Positions 1-8,366 of a DNA stretch of 47,615 bases are shown in pieces. Positions within the stretch are counted from its first letter, which is position 1; each line of letters starts with the position of its first letter. The stretch lies in NCBI GenBank assembly GCA_047639475.1, contig JBLIOD010000015.1:1-47615 (forward strand), given 5' to 3'. Under the pieces are notes generated by a model, which searched no databases, was not told the origin of the DNA, and worked only from the letters and a program-made list of their open reading frames with translations. The DNA comes from JAAELZ01 sp047639475 (lineage in GTDB: Bacteria > Pseudomonadota > Gammaproteobacteria > Arenicellales > Poriferihabitantaceae). Position numbers and translations under genes: made by a program.

Positions 1-128
1 CAGGTGATAACATTCAGATGATTGTTAATCTGATTGCGCCGATTGCAATGGAAGACGGATTGCGTTTTGCGATTCGTGAAGGCGGCCGTACTGTTGGTGC
101 GGGCGTTGTTGCTAAAATCTTAGAATAG
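1..128 (+). CDS. tuf: Elongation factor Tu, C-terminal end (partial)
   Basis: The window opens inside this gene; about 41 codons and the TAG stop remain. The visible peptide contains GDNIQM, IAMEDGLRFAIREGGRTVGAG and VAKILE, the end of EF-Tu domain 3. EF-Tu delivers aminoacyl-tRNA to the ribosome as a GTP complex. The stop lies only 66 bases before rpsJ. This means the str operon (rpsL-rpsG-fusA-tuf in relatives) runs straight into the S10 operon, leaving no room for the long L4-responsive leader that precedes rpsJ in E. coli. The 5' part is outside the window. Confidence 0.97.
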   Translation, partial: GDNIQMIVNLIAPIAMEDGLRFAIREGGRTVGAGVVAKILE

Positions 129-194
129 TCAAATTTAATGGTCTAGCTTAATTCTTAGCTAAATCTAGTAATACTTATATAGAGGTCATCTACC

Positions 195-512
195 GTGAAG
201 GTTGAAAGTCAAAAAATTCGAATTAGTCTAAAGGCGTACGATCACAAAATGATTGACCGCTCTGCAATGGAAATTGTTGATACGGCGCGCCGTACTGGTG
301 CATTGGTAAAAGGTCCGATTCCGTTGCCGACTAAGCGCGAGCGTTACGACTTACTAAAGTCGCCTCACGTAAATAAAACAGCACGTGATCAGATGGAAAT
401 TCGCACGCACAAGCGTATTTTGGATATTGTAGAGCCAACTGATAAAACGGTTGATGCTCTCATGAAGCTAGACCTGTCTGCAGGTGTTGGCGTAGAAATC
501 AAGCTTAACTAG
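195..512 (+). CDS. rpsJ: 30S ribosomal protein S10
   Basis: S10 sits in the 30S head and also serves as NusE in antitermination complexes. The 105-residue product has normal family length and the conserved stretches KAYDHKMID, GPIPLPTKRER and SPHVNKTARDQMEIRTHKR. The start is GTG, and the S10 sequence begins right after it (MKVESQKIRI). It is the first gene of the S10 ribosomal cluster and follows tuf closely, so it is probably co-transcribed with tuf or uses a short promoter in the 66-base gap. Confidence 0.97.
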   Translation: MKVESQKIRISLKAYDHKMIDRSAMEIVDTARRTGALVKGPIPLPTKRERYDLLKSPHVNKTARDQMEIRTHKRILDIVEPTDKTVDALMKLDLSAGVGVEIKLN

Positions 513-563
513 TCGTAAGGCCTGCTAAGTAATTAATTAGAACTCACACATAAGGTTAAAGAT

Positions 564-1214
564 ATGTCTCTGGGATTGGTTGGAAAGAAAATTGGTATGA
601 CTCGCGTTTTCAGTGAAGACGGTGATTCACATCCAGTGACGGTAGTTGAGATGACGCCAAACCGCATCACTCAAATACGTACACAAGAAATAGATGGTTA
701 TGATGGTATTCAGGTGACAGCGGGTACGCGTCGTCCGAATCGTGTCACCAAGCCTATGAAAGGTCACTTTTCTAAAGCGGGTGTTGAAGCCGGTCGCGGT
801 GTATGGGAGTTTCGCGTAGAAGCGGGGCACGAATACGCAGCAGGCGGTGAAATCGCGATGGATTTGTTTGAAGAAGGTCAGTTCATTGATGTAATGGCCA
901 CTTCAAAAGGCAAGGGTTTCCAAGGCGGAATTAAGCGTCACGGTTTCGGTGGTGGACGCGCAACGCACGGTGTTTCAAAAGCTCACCGCTTGCCGGGCTC
1001 TATTGGTCAAAACCAAACACCTGGTCGTGTATTTAAAGGTAAGAAAATGGCGGGTCATATGGGCGCGACCCAAATCACTCAACAAGGATTGGTGGTACTG
1101 AAGTTAGATACTGAGCGTAATGTTGTGTTGGTCCGTGGTTCGATTCCGGGGTCAAAAGGTACAGATGTAGTCATTACTCCATCTATTAAGAACAAAAAGA
1201 AATCGCAGGCATAA
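564..1214 (+). CDS. rplC: 50S ribosomal protein L3
   Basis: L3 nucleates 50S assembly and reaches the peptidyl transferase centre. The 216-residue protein starts MSLGLVGKKIGMTRVF, the usual L3 N-terminus. It carries the extended loop GFQGGIKRHGFGGGRATHGVSKAHR, then PGSIGQNQTPGRVFKGKKMAGHMG, where a glutamine is methylated by PrmB in E. coli. It is followed by a lysine-rich tail and sits 51 bases after rpsJ in the standard S10 order. Nothing is unusual about its length or context. Confidence 0.97.
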   Translation: MSLGLVGKKIGMTRVFSEDGDSHPVTVVEMTPNRITQIRTQEIDGYDGIQVTAGTRRPNRVTKPMKGHFSKAGVEAGRGVWEFRVEAGHEYAAGGEIAMDLFEEGQFIDVMATSKGKGFQGGIKRHGFGGGRATHGVSKAHRLPGSIGQNQTPGRVFKGKKMAGHMGATQITQQGLVVLKLDTERNVVLVRGSIPGSKGTDVVITPSIKNKKKSQA

Positions 1215-1253
1215 GCCGCGTATTTACTGTTAGCTTTCAAAGAGAAAGACAAA

Positions 1254-1865
1254 ATGAGCGTACAATTAAAACTAACCGGCGGTTCTGGATCAGTAGAAGT
1301 CTCTGATCAAAACTTTGGCGCCGATTTTAACGAAGCACTGATTCACCAAGTGGTTACTGCCTATATGGCGGGTGGCCGTGCGGGAACCAGTTCACAAAAA
1401 AGCCGTGGTGAAGTGCGCGGTGGTGGAAGGAAACCTCATGCACAAAAAGGCACAGGCCGTGCGCGAGCAGGTACAATCCGTAGCCCGATCTGGACGGGCG
1501 GTGGCCAAACCTTCGCTCGTTCAACTCGTAGCTATGCGCAAAAAGTTAATCGCAAGATGTATCGTGGCGCGATGCGCTCGATTCTTTCTGAGCTTGCACG
1601 TCAGGATCGGTTGGTAGTGTTAAGCGATTTAGATGTTAAGGCGGTTAAAACAAAAGACTTTGTAGCGCAGTTAGCTAAGTTAGAAATTGACAAAGGCCTA
1701 ATAGTTACTGCTACTGCAGATACAAACTTGGCGTTATCTGCAAGGAACGTTAAGCACATTGACACAATGGTTGCGAACCAGATTGATCCCGTTAGCTTGG
1801 TCGCGTATGACAAAGTTATCATGACGGCAGACGCTCTAAAACAAATTGACGAGGCGTTAGTATAA
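1254..1865 (+). CDS. rplD: 50S ribosomal protein L4
   Basis: L4 lines the exit tunnel, and in E. coli it represses its own S10 operon. The 203-residue product has the loop GTGRARAGTIRSPIWTGGGQTFA, which contacts the tunnel and is preceded by GGGRKPHAQKG. The E. coli-type S10 leader that L4 binds does not fit into the 66-base tuf-rpsJ gap. If L4 autoregulates here it must use another target. The stop is only two bases from the start of rplW. Confidence 0.97.
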   Translation: MSVQLKLTGGSGSVEVSDQNFGADFNEALIHQVVTAYMAGGRAGTSSQKSRGEVRGGGRKPHAQKGTGRARAGTIRSPIWTGGGQTFARSTRSYAQKVNRKMYRGAMRSILSELARQDRLVVLSDLDVKAVKTKDFVAQLAKLEIDKGLIVTATADTNLALSARNVKHIDTMVANQIDPVSLVAYDKVIMTADALKQIDEALV

Positions 1866-1867
1866 AG

Positions 1868-2173
1868 ATGAATATGAGCGAAGAAAGATTGTTTCAGATT
1901 GTGCGGCGTCCGCATATTTCGGAGAAAACCGCCGGAATAGCTGAGTCGAAACGTCAAATCACTTTTGAAGTTTTAAAAACGGCTACTAAGCCTGAAGTTA
2001 AAGCTGCAATCGAGACTCTATTTAAAGTAGAAGTCGAGACCGTGAAAACAATGGTAGTAAAAGGCAAAACAAAACGTAGTGGCCGTTTTTTAGGCAGCCG
2101 CAACGACTGGAAAAAGGCCTACGTTACATTGAAAGAAGGTCACGATATTGATTTCATTGGGATGGCGAGCTAG
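1868..2173 (+). CDS. rplW: 50S ribosomal protein L23
   Basis: L23 lies at the tunnel exit and is the docking site for trigger factor and SRP. The 101-residue protein has the family pattern RRPHISEKTAGIAESKRQITFEV and an internal KTMVVKGKTKRSGRFLGSRNDWKKAYV. Two ATG codons (1868 and 1874) are possible starts; the first is only two bases after rplD, which suggests translational coupling. It has standard length and position in the S10 operon. Confidence 0.97.
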   Translation: MNMSEERLFQIVRRPHISEKTAGIAESKRQITFEVLKTATKPEVKAAIETLFKVEVETVKTMVVKGKTKRSGRFLGSRNDWKKAYVTLKEGHDIDFIGMAS

Positions 2174-2242
2174 GCCGGTTTAAGGCACTGCTTTCACATT
2201 ACCAATAATCAATCAACGTAAACGCTAAAGAAGAATAGTCAA

Positions 2243-3067
2243 ATGGCACTATTAAAATTAAAACCAACTACTCCTGGTCAGCGCGGCATGGTCCGTGTTG
2301 TCAATAAAGAGTTGCACAAAGGTCAATCGTTTCCCGGTTTAACTACCCCAAAGAAAGCGATTAATGGCCGTAATAACTCAGGGCAAATCACAGTTCGTCA
2401 CCGTGGTGGCGGACATAAAAAGCACTACCGAATCGTTGATTTCAAGCGAACCAAAGATGGTATTCCAGCGCGTGTTGAACGCCTAGAGTATGATCCGAAC
2501 CGTAGTGCTAACATCGCGCTATTGTTGTATGCGGATGGCGAGCGCCGTTATATCGTAGCGCCAAAAGGCTTGGCACAAGACGATGTGGTTCGTTCAGGTG
2601 TGGATGCCGGCATTAAGCCAGGTAACTCCATGCCACTTAAGAACATTCCAATCGGTACAGTGATTCACTGTGTTGAGTTAAAGCCGGGTAAGGGCGCACA
2701 ATTAGGCCGTAGTGCTGGTGCATCTATTCAGTACATCGGCCGTGAAGGTAACTATGCTCAGCTAAGACTACGATCTGGTGAAATGCGTAAAGTATTAGTG
2801 GATTGCCGAGCTACTATTGGTAGCGTGGGTAACTCAGAACATAGTTTACGTAAGTTAGGTAAAGCTGGTGCAAAGCGCTGGCGCGGTATCCGTCCGACAG
2901 TTCGTGGTGTTGCCATGAATCCGGTTGATCATCCGCATGGTGGTGGTGAAGGCCGAACTTCTGGTGGTCGCCATCCTTGTTCTCCTTGGGGCGTTCCTAC
3001 TAAAGGTTTCCGTACTCGTGTGAACAAGCGTTCTAATAACATGATCATCCGTAGACGGAAGAAATAA
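2243..3067 (+). CDS. rplB: 50S ribosomal protein L2
   Basis: L2 is needed for subunit association and supports the peptidyl transferase centre. The 274-residue protein shows LKPTTPGQRGMVRV at the start, the NNSGQITVRHRGGGHKKHYR block, and the near-catalytic GVAMNPVDHPHGGGEGRTSGGRHP segment with the conserved histidine, ending in a basic tail. It is preceded by a 69-base spacer and a good AAAGAAGAA purine stretch. It is a normal member of the S10 operon. Confidence 0.97.
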   Translation: MALLKLKPTTPGQRGMVRVVNKELHKGQSFPGLTTPKKAINGRNNSGQITVRHRGGGHKKHYRIVDFKRTKDGIPARVERLEYDPNRSANIALLLYADGERRYIVAPKGLAQDDVVRSGVDAGIKPGNSMPLKNIPIGTVIHCVELKPGKGAQLGRSAGASIQYIGREGNYAQLRLRSGEMRKVLVDCRATIGSVGNSEHSLRKLGKAGAKRWRGIRPTVRGVAMNPVDHPHGGGEGRTSGGRHPCSPWGVPTKGFRTRVNKRSNNMIIRRRKK

Positions 3068-3080
3068 CAAGTAAATTATT

Positions 3081-3353
3081 ATGGCACGTTCTATACGCAA
3101 AGGCCCATTCATTGACCATCACTTGTGGTCAAAGATTTTAACGGCTAAAGAAGAAAATAACCGACGTCCGATCAAAACTTGGTCTCGACGTTCAATGATT
3201 ATGCCTGAGTTCGTAGGTTTGACCGTTGCAGTTCATAACGGTCGTCTGCATGTTCCCGTGCTGATCAGTGAAAATATGGTAGGGCACAAATTGGGCGAGT
3301 TTGCTCCAACGCGTACCTTCCGTGGTCATATCGCAGACAGGAAGGCAAAATAA
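3081..3353 (+). CDS. rpsS: 30S ribosomal protein S19
   Basis: S19 binds in the 30S head near S13 and takes part in the intersubunit contact. The 90-residue sequence has MARSIRKGPFIDHHL, TWSRRSMIMPEFVG and HKLGEFAPTRTFRGH, all diagnostic of S19. It starts 13 bases after rplB and ends one base before the rplV start, typical tight spacing in this operon. Length is as in other Gammaproteobacteria. Confidence 0.97.
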   Translation: MARSIRKGPFIDHHLWSKILTAKEENNRRPIKTWSRRSMIMPEFVGLTVAVHNGRLHVPVLISENMVGHKLGEFAPTRTFRGHIADRKAK

Positions 3354-3354
3354 A

Positions 3355-3702
3355 ATGCAAGTTCGAGCACTAACAAAATACAACCGTATTTCTGCACAGA
3401 AAGTACGTTTAGTTGCGGATCAAATTCGTTCTAAACCTGTTGCTAGAGCGCTAGAGATACTTGAGTTTAGTCCTAAGAAAGCCGCTGGTTTAATTTCTAA
3501 GACGTTAAACTCTGCTATCGCCAACGCAGAGCACAATGAAGGCGCCGATATCGACGAGTTATACGTAAGTGTAGCGATGGTTGATGAAGGCCCAACGTTA
3601 AAGCGATTTCGCGCTCGTGCAAAAGGCCGCGGAACTAGAATCTTAAAACGCACATCACATATCACCATTATGGTGAGTGATGAGCCTAACAAAGCTAAGT
3701 AG
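3355..3702 (+). CDS. rplV: 50S ribosomal protein L22
   Basis: L22 spans the 50S and forms the narrow part of the exit tunnel. I take the ATG directly after rpsS because L22 begins there (MQVRALTKYNRISAQKVRLVADQIR). The reading frame is open further upstream, but that extension would overlap rpsS and has no L22 similarity. The product is 115 residues with the hairpin region MVDEGPTLKRFRARAKGR and the tail TSHITIMV. Its stop is eight bases before rpsC. Confidence 0.96.
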   Translation: MQVRALTKYNRISAQKVRLVADQIRSKPVARALEILEFSPKKAAGLISKTLNSAIANAEHNEGADIDELYVSVAMVDEGPTLKRFRARAKGRGTRILKRTSHITIMVSDEPNKAK

Positions 3703-3710
3703 GTCAGGTT

Positions 3711-4388
3711 ATGGGTCAAAAAATACATCCTAATGGTTTTCGACTTGGAATTATCCGAGATTGGAATTCTAAATGGTTCGCCTTGGGTAAAGATTACCCG
3801 CGCCAGCTAATCGAAGACCAAAAAATTCGCGATTTCTTGAAAATTCGTTTAGCTAATGCGGCGGTCAGTAAAGTACGCATAGAGCGTAACGCAGAAAACG
3901 TAAGCGTTACTTTGCACACGGCACGTCCAGGTATCGTTATTGGCAAAAAAGGCCAAGATATCGATAAGCTCCGTATGGAACTCAGCAAGTTAACAGCTGG
4001 CAGTAACGTGCAAGTTTCAGTAGAAGAATTACGTAAGCCAGAGCTAGACGCGCAATTAGTTGCCGATGGAATTGCTCAGCAGTTAGAAGGGCGTGTAGCG
4101 TATCGTCGTGCTACTAAACGGGCTGTGCAAAATGCCATGCGTTTAGGCGCTCAAGGCATTAAGGTAATGGTAGCGGGTCGCTTGAACGGAGCCGAAATTG
4201 CTCGATCAGAGTGGTACCGCGAAGGGCGAGTTCCATTGCACACAATGCGTGCTGATGTGGACTACGGTCAAGCTGAAGGCTTAACAACATACGGCATTTT
4301 GGGCGTAAAAGTTTGGATCTTCAAGGGAGAAGTTTTCGCTGAAGAACAGACGCCTGTAGTGGCTGAAGAAAATAACGCAACTGCCTAG
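3711..4388 (+). CDS. rpsC: 30S ribosomal protein S3
   Basis: S3 lines the mRNA entry channel and has helicase-like activity with S4. The 225-residue protein starts MGQKIHPNGFRLGI. It carries a KH domain with the GIVIGKKGQDIDKLR loop (about residues 72-90) and the C-terminal segment GRLNGAEIARSEWYREGRVPLHTMRADVDYG. A short acidic and alanine-rich tail follows. Length and neighbours are normal for the S10 operon. Confidence 0.97.
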   Translation: MGQKIHPNGFRLGIIRDWNSKWFALGKDYPRQLIEDQKIRDFLKIRLANAAVSKVRIERNAENVSVTLHTARPGIVIGKKGQDIDKLRMELSKLTAGSNVQVSVEELRKPELDAQLVADGIAQQLEGRVAYRRATKRAVQNAMRLGAQGIKVMVAGRLNGAEIARSEWYREGRVPLHTMRADVDYGQAEGLTTYGILGVKVWIFKGEVFAEEQTPVVAEENNATA

Positions 4389-4446
4389 CCCCTTGCTTAA
4401 GGCATAGCTAGAACAGAATATTGGGACAGATTAAAGGTATTGACTG

Positions 4447-4860
4447 ATGTTACAACCTAAACGTACAAAATTTAGAAAGATGATGAAAGGCCGTAACCGC
4501 GGTTTATCATTAAGAGCAAATAAACTGAGCTTCGGTGAATTTGGTTTAAAGTCAACCGGCCGTGGTCGTATGACTGCACGTCAAGTGGAAGCAGCACGTC
4601 GCGCCATGACGCGTCATATTAAACGTGGCGGACGTATCTGGATTCGTGTTTTCCCAGACAAGCCAATTACTAAAAAGCCATTGGAAGTTCGTCAAGGTAA
4701 AGGAAAAGGTAGTGTCGACCATTGGGTTGCGCTTATCCAACCGGGTCGCATGTTGTATGAAGTAGAAGGCGTCACAGAAGAACTGGCGCGCGAAGCTTTT
4801 GCATTAGCAGCGGCTAAGTTGCCATTCAAAACAACCTTTGTTAAGCGTTTGGGCGCATAG
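4447..4860 (+). CDS. rplP: 50S ribosomal protein L16
   Basis: L16 organises the A-site tRNA region of the 50S. The 137-residue protein shows MLQPKRTKFRKMMKGRNRG, SFGEFGLKSTGRGRMTARQ, RRGGRIWIRVFPDKP-like and GKGKGSVDHWVALIQPGR, all standard for L16. It follows rpsC after a 58-base spacer and ends nine bases before rpmC. Confidence 0.97.
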   Translation: MLQPKRTKFRKMMKGRNRGLSLRANKLSFGEFGLKSTGRGRMTARQVEAARRAMTRHIKRGGRIWIRVFPDKPITKKPLEVRQGKGKGSVDHWVALIQPGRMLYEVEGVTEELAREAFALAAAKLPFKTTFVKRLGA

Positions 4861-4869
4861 GGTAAAACA

Positions 4870-5067
4870 ATGTTAGCAGCAGAAATCAGATCAAAATCTC
4901 GCGAAGATCTCATTAAAGAGTTAATGGGTTTACGCCAAGAACAGTTTAATTTACGCATGCAGCGCGCAAGCGGACAATTAGCCAATCCGGCTCGTTTTAA
5001 AGCCGTACAAAAAGATATTGCACGTATCAAAACCGTGTTGAATGAAAAAGCAGTAGGTGTAGCGTAA
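4870..5067 (+). CDS. rpmC: 50S ribosomal protein L29
   Basis: L29 is a small helical hairpin protein next to L23 at the tunnel exit. The 65-residue sequence has the family pattern EIRSKSREDLIKELMGLRQEQFNLRMQRASGQLANPARFKAVQKDIARIKT. Its TAA stop shares one base with the ATG of rpsQ, so translation of the two genes is very likely coupled. Confidence 0.97.
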   Translation: MLAAEIRSKSREDLIKELMGLRQEQFNLRMQRASGQLANPARFKAVQKDIARIKTVLNEKAVGVA

Positions 5068-5357
5068 TGACAACTGAAAAGCAAATAGAAACTCCAGCTG
5101 ATACTAAAGCACAACGTGCTGTACAAGGCAGTGTTGTGAGTTCAAAAATGGACAAAAGCATCACAGTATTGATCGAACGTCAGGTTAAGCATCCGTTGTA
5201 TAAGAAGTTTATCCGTCGTTCAACCAAGCTACATGCTCACGACGAGCAAAATGAGTGTAACGAAGGTGACACGGTCATCATCGAAGAATGTCGTCCTTTG
5301 TCTAAGACAAAGAGTTGGCGCCTGGTTGAAGTGATTTCTAAGGCGAACCTAGCCTAA
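5067..5357 (+). CDS. rpsQ: 30S ribosomal protein S17
   Basis: S17 is an OB-fold primary 16S rRNA binder. The 96-residue product has VVSSKMDKSITVLIER, KHPLYKKFIRRSTKLHAHDE and ECRPLSKTKSWRLVEV. Compared with the 84-residue E. coli protein it carries about 12 extra N-terminal residues (MTTEKQIETPADTKAQRA) of low complexity. The first ATG overlaps the rpmC stop, which supports this start. Confidence 0.96.
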   Translation: MTTEKQIETPADTKAQRAVQGSVVSSKMDKSITVLIERQVKHPLYKKFIRRSTKLHAHDEQNECNEGDTVIIEECRPLSKTKSWRLVEVISKANLA

Positions 5358-5403
5358 GTCACATGATTCTAGTTTACTAAACGAATATTTAGAGGAATTT
5401 GCA

Positions 5404-5772
5404 ATGATTCAAATGCAAACCAGAATGAAAGTCGCTGATAACAGCGGAGCTAAAGAAGTGATGTGTATCAAGGTACTCGGTGGCTCTAAACGGCGTTACG
5501 GCGGTATCGGTGACGTGATTAAAGTCAGCATAAAAGAAGCGCTGCCTAATTCAAAAGTGAAGAAGGGTGATGTTTATAATGCAGTGATCGTTAGAACCCG
5601 TAAAGGCGTTCGTCGTCGTGATGGTTCATCTATCCGTTTCGATTCTAACGCTGCGGTATTGTTAAATGCGACGCTTCAGCCAATCGGTACGCGTATCTTT
5701 GGTCCAGTTACCCGTGAATTACGCAACGATAAGTTTATGCGTATTATCTCTCTAGCACCTGAAGTGCTGTAG
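5404..5772 (+). CDS. rplN: 50S ribosomal protein L14
   Basis: L14 contacts 16S rRNA in bridge B8 and starts the spc part of the cluster. The 122-residue protein begins MIQMQTRMKVADNSGAKEVMCIKVLGGS and ends ELRNDKFMRIISLAPEVL, as usual. A good ribosome-binding site (GAGGAA) lies just upstream of the ATG. The 46-base spacer before it is where E. coli has the S10-spc boundary; I see no strong terminator there. Confidence 0.97.
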   Translation: MIQMQTRMKVADNSGAKEVMCIKVLGGSKRRYGGIGDVIKVSIKEALPNSKVKKGDVYNAVIVRTRKGVRRRDGSSIRFDSNAAVLLNATLQPIGTRIFGPVTRELRNDKFMRIISLAPEVL

Positions 5773-5781
5773 GCAGCTCAA

Positions 5782-6102
5782 ATGAATAAGATTCTAAAAA
5801 ACGATGAAATTATTGTCTTGGCCGGTAAGGACAAGGGCAAAACAGGTTCGGTAATTCAAATATTTGCTAACGGCAAAGCTTTGGTTAATGATGTCAACGT
5901 GGTAAAAAAGCACGTTCGCGGTAACCCTCAAACGGGCGTAACCGGCGGCATTATTCCTAAAGAGATGCCGATTCAAATTTCGAATATCGCTTTGGTAAAC
6001 CCAGCAACGGGCAAAGCGGACCGAGTAGGTATCAAAACCTTAGACGATGGACGTAAAGTACGTTTTTTCAAGTCTAATGGCGAAACAGTCGACTCTAAGT
6101 AA
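5782..6102 (+). CDS. rplX: 50S ribosomal protein L24
   Basis: L24 is an assembly initiator with a KOW motif. The 106-residue sequence shows NDEIIVLAGKDKGKTGSVIQIF (KOW) and VNVVKKHVRGNPQTGVTGGI. It begins nine bases after rplN. E. coli has S8 regulating this operon at rplE; here the leader between rplX and rplE is only 37 bases. Confidence 0.97.
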   Translation: MNKILKNDEIIVLAGKDKGKTGSVIQIFANGKALVNDVNVVKKHVRGNPQTGVTGGIIPKEMPIQISNIALVNPATGKADRVGIKTLDDGRKVRFFKSNGETVDSK

Positions 6103-6139
6103 GAGACGCCTAGCAAATTAAAGATGGCAGGTTAAACAA

Positions 6140-6682
6140 ATGGCACGACTACAAGAACAATATAAAACAGAGATTGCAGGCAAGCTTCAAAAGGAGCTTG
6201 AGCTAGATAATCCAATGCGTGTACCTCGCATCAAAAAGATCACCATTAATATGGGTCTTGGCGAAGCTATTGGTAATAAAAAAGTACTGGAATCAGCAGC
6301 TAGCGATTTAGAAAAAATCACAGGCCAAAAGCCGGTAATTCGTAACGCGAGAAAATCTGAAGCAGCGTTTAAAATTCGCGAAGGTTGGCCCGTTGGTGCC
6401 AAGGTGACACTGCGACGTGAAAGAATGTACGAGTTCTTAGACCGTCTTATTGCTGTTGCTATTCCTCGGATACGCGATTTCCGTGGTTTGAATCCCAATT
6501 CATTTGACGGACGTGGTAATTACTCTTTCGGTTTGACAGAGCAAATCGTGTTTCCTGAAATTGAGTACGATAAAGTTGATGCCTTACGTGGTATGGACAT
6601 CTGCATTACTATGGATGCGGAAACAGACGGCCACGCTAAAGCGTTGCTAGAAGCATTCAATTTTCCTATGAAGGGTCGATAA
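6140..6682 (+). CDS. rplE: 50S ribosomal protein L5
   Basis: L5 binds 5S rRNA and contacts P-site tRNA. The 180-residue protein has NPMRVPRIKKITINMGLGEA, ITGQKPVIRNARKS, FKIREGWPVGAKVTLRRERMYEFLDR in separate blocks, and RDFRGLNPNSFDGRGNYSFGL. In E. coli the rplE start region is the S8 repressor target; I did not identify a clear mimic here. It ends one base before rpsN. Confidence 0.97.
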   Translation: MARLQEQYKTEIAGKLQKELELDNPMRVPRIKKITINMGLGEAIGNKKVLESAASDLEKITGQKPVIRNARKSEAAFKIREGWPVGAKVTLRRERMYEFLDRLIAVAIPRIRDFRGLNPNSFDGRGNYSFGLTEQIVFPEIEYDKVDALRGMDICITMDAETDGHAKALLEAFNFPMKGR

Positions 6683-6683
6683 G

Positions 6684-6989
6684 ATGGCGAAGAAATCAAT
6701 GGTCTCGCGCAATAATAAGCGTGGCAAATTAGCAATTAAGATGGCAGACAAACGTGCTGCGTTAATTGCGACAGTAAAAAGTGAAGAATCTGACTACGAT
6801 GCAAAGTGGGATGCCATGATGGCATTACAAAAACTGCCTCGCGATTCTAGTAAAGCACGCTACCGTAATCGCTGTGCGCTTACGGGTCGGCCTCATGGTT
6901 TCTTCCGTCGGTTTGGTTTGAGTCGTACGCGTTTACGTGAAGTAGCCATGCGCGGTGAAGTGCCTGGTTTAGTTAAGGCGAGCTGGTAG
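6684..6989 (+). CDS. rpsN: 30S ribosomal protein S14 (zinc-free form)
   Basis: S14 binds the 30S head. The 101-residue protein is the long, zinc-independent type: it lacks paired CxxC motifs and has CALTGRPHGFFRRFGLSRTRLRE near the C-terminus, ending GLVKASW. This form is usual in Gammaproteobacteria. It starts one base after the rplE stop, so it is likely translationally coupled. Confidence 0.97.
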   Translation: MAKKSMVSRNNKRGKLAIKMADKRAALIATVKSEESDYDAKWDAMMALQKLPRDSSKARYRNRCALTGRPHGFFRRFGLSRTRLREVAMRGEVPGLVKASW

Positions 6990-7000
6990 AGGATAATATT

Positions 7001-7396
7001 ATGAGCATGCAAGATCCAATAGCCGATATGTTAACTCGCATCCGCAATGGCGGAAAAGCGATGAAAGCATCTGTGTCAATGCCCAATTCTACGAAGAAAG
7101 TGGCAATAGCAGAGGCACTGAAAGGACAAGGTTATATTAAAGATTATTCTTCAGTTAATGATGGTGCCAAATCAGAGTTAACCGTTGACCTTAAATATTT
7201 TCAAGGTGCACCAGTTATAGAAGAGTTGGTGCGCATTAGCACGCCAGGTCGTCGTGTTTATGCCCCTAACGGTAACCTTCCATCAATTTATGGTGGTTTA
7301 GGTGTAGCGCTAATCTCAACGTCGAAAGGCGTGCTGACGGATAAAGCAGCAAGAGAAGCGGGCGTTGGCGGCGAAGTGATTTGTTCTGTTTTCTAA
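7001..7396 (+). CDS. rpsH: 30S ribosomal protein S8
   Basis: S8 binds the central domain of 16S rRNA and in E. coli represses the spc operon. The 131-residue product has MSMQDPIADMLTRIRNG, ISTPGRRVYAPNGNLPSIYGGLGVALISTSKGVLTD and the GGEVICSVF end. The start carries a GAGGATAATATT leader with a reasonable ribosome-binding site. Nothing is atypical. Confidence 0.97.
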   Translation: MSMQDPIADMLTRIRNGGKAMKASVSMPNSTKKVAIAEALKGQGYIKDYSSVNDGAKSELTVDLKYFQGAPVIEELVRISTPGRRVYAPNGNLPSIYGGLGVALISTSKGVLTDKAAREAGVGGEVICSVF

Positions 7397-7420
7397 ACAG
7401 ATTTAAACTAGGTAATATAA

Positions 7421-7954
7421 ATGTCCCGTATAGGTAAAGCGCCGATTGCAATGCCCTCTGGTGTTGAGGTTAAAAGCGAAGGTGATATAGTCACAGTGAA
7501 AGGTCCAAAGGGTGAGTTAACGCAAGTCCTTGTAAATGGATTATCGGTCAAAGTTGAAGATGGGCAAGCTACTATTGAGGTAGCAGAAGGACGCACTGAT
7601 CTCAGTGCGCTTTCAGGTACCAGTCGTGCTTTAATTAATAATATGATAACTGGCGTCAGCGAGGGTTTCGAACGTAAGCTAACCATCGTTGGTGTAGGTT
7701 ATCGTGCACAAGCCCAAGGCAGTGAAATAAAACTTCAGTTGGGTTTTTCACATGATGTTGCACATCAGCTACCAGCAGGTATTTCGGCTGAAACTCCTAG
7801 TCAAACTGAAATCGTACTTAAAGGTATTGATAAACAATTACTAGGTCAAACAGCAGCTAACATTCGCAGCTACCGTCCACCAGAGCCTTATAAGGGTAAA
7901 GGTATTCGTTATGCTGAAGAACATGTTGTACGTAAGCAAGCCAAGAAGGCTTAA
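7421..7954 (+). CDS. rplF: 50S ribosomal protein L6
   Basis: L6 lies near the factor-binding site of the 50S. The 177-residue protein begins MSRIGKAPIAMPSGVEV, has two similar alpha/beta halves and the conserved GVGYRAQ and RPPEPYKGKGIRYAEEHVVRKQAKKA segments. It is in the standard spc position with a 24-base spacer after rpsH. Confidence 0.97.
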   Translation: MSRIGKAPIAMPSGVEVKSEGDIVTVKGPKGELTQVLVNGLSVKVEDGQATIEVAEGRTDLSALSGTSRALINNMITGVSEGFERKLTIVGVGYRAQAQGSEIKLQLGFSHDVAHQLPAGISAETPSQTEIVLKGIDKQLLGQTAANIRSYRPPEPYKGKGIRYAEEHVVRKQAKKA

Positions 7955-7969
7955 TCATAGATTTGAATT

Positions 7970-8329
7970 ATGAAAAGTAACAAAAAGCAATCTAGACAAC
8001 GTCGCGCTCGTAAAGCTCGCGCTCGTATTTCTAACGTCGGCGCCACTCGTTTGAGTGTTCACCGTACTCCTCGCCACTTCTACGCACAAATAATTAGTGC
8101 AGAAGGGAATAAAGTGCTGGCTACAGCCTCTACCGTCGAAGCCGCTTTACGCGGAGACATAAAAAACGGCGGGAATGTTGATGCCGCTAAAATTGTGGGT
8201 AAGGCCATTGCTGAGCGAGCCACTAAGTCCGGGGTCGAGTCAATTGCGTTTGACCGTTCTGGTTTTAAGTATCATGGTCGTGTTGCAGCTTTTGCAGACG
8301 CCGCTCGTGAAGCTGGGCTAAAGTTCTAG
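7970..8329 (+). CDS. rplR: 50S ribosomal protein L18
   Basis: L18 binds 5S rRNA with L5 and L25. The 119-residue product has a very basic N-terminus (KSNKKQSRQRRARKARARI), then RLSVHRTPRHFYAQI and the C-terminal FDRSGFKYHGRVAAFADAAREAGLKF typical of L18. Spacing and order are standard. Confidence 0.97.
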   Translation: MKSNKKQSRQRRARKARARISNVGATRLSVHRTPRHFYAQIISAEGNKVLATASTVEAALRGDIKNGGNVDAAKIVGKAIAERATKSGVESIAFDRSGFKYHGRVAAFADAAREAGLKF

Positions 8330-8366
8330 TTCACGCATCGCTGCAATAATATATTAGAGGTTCAAA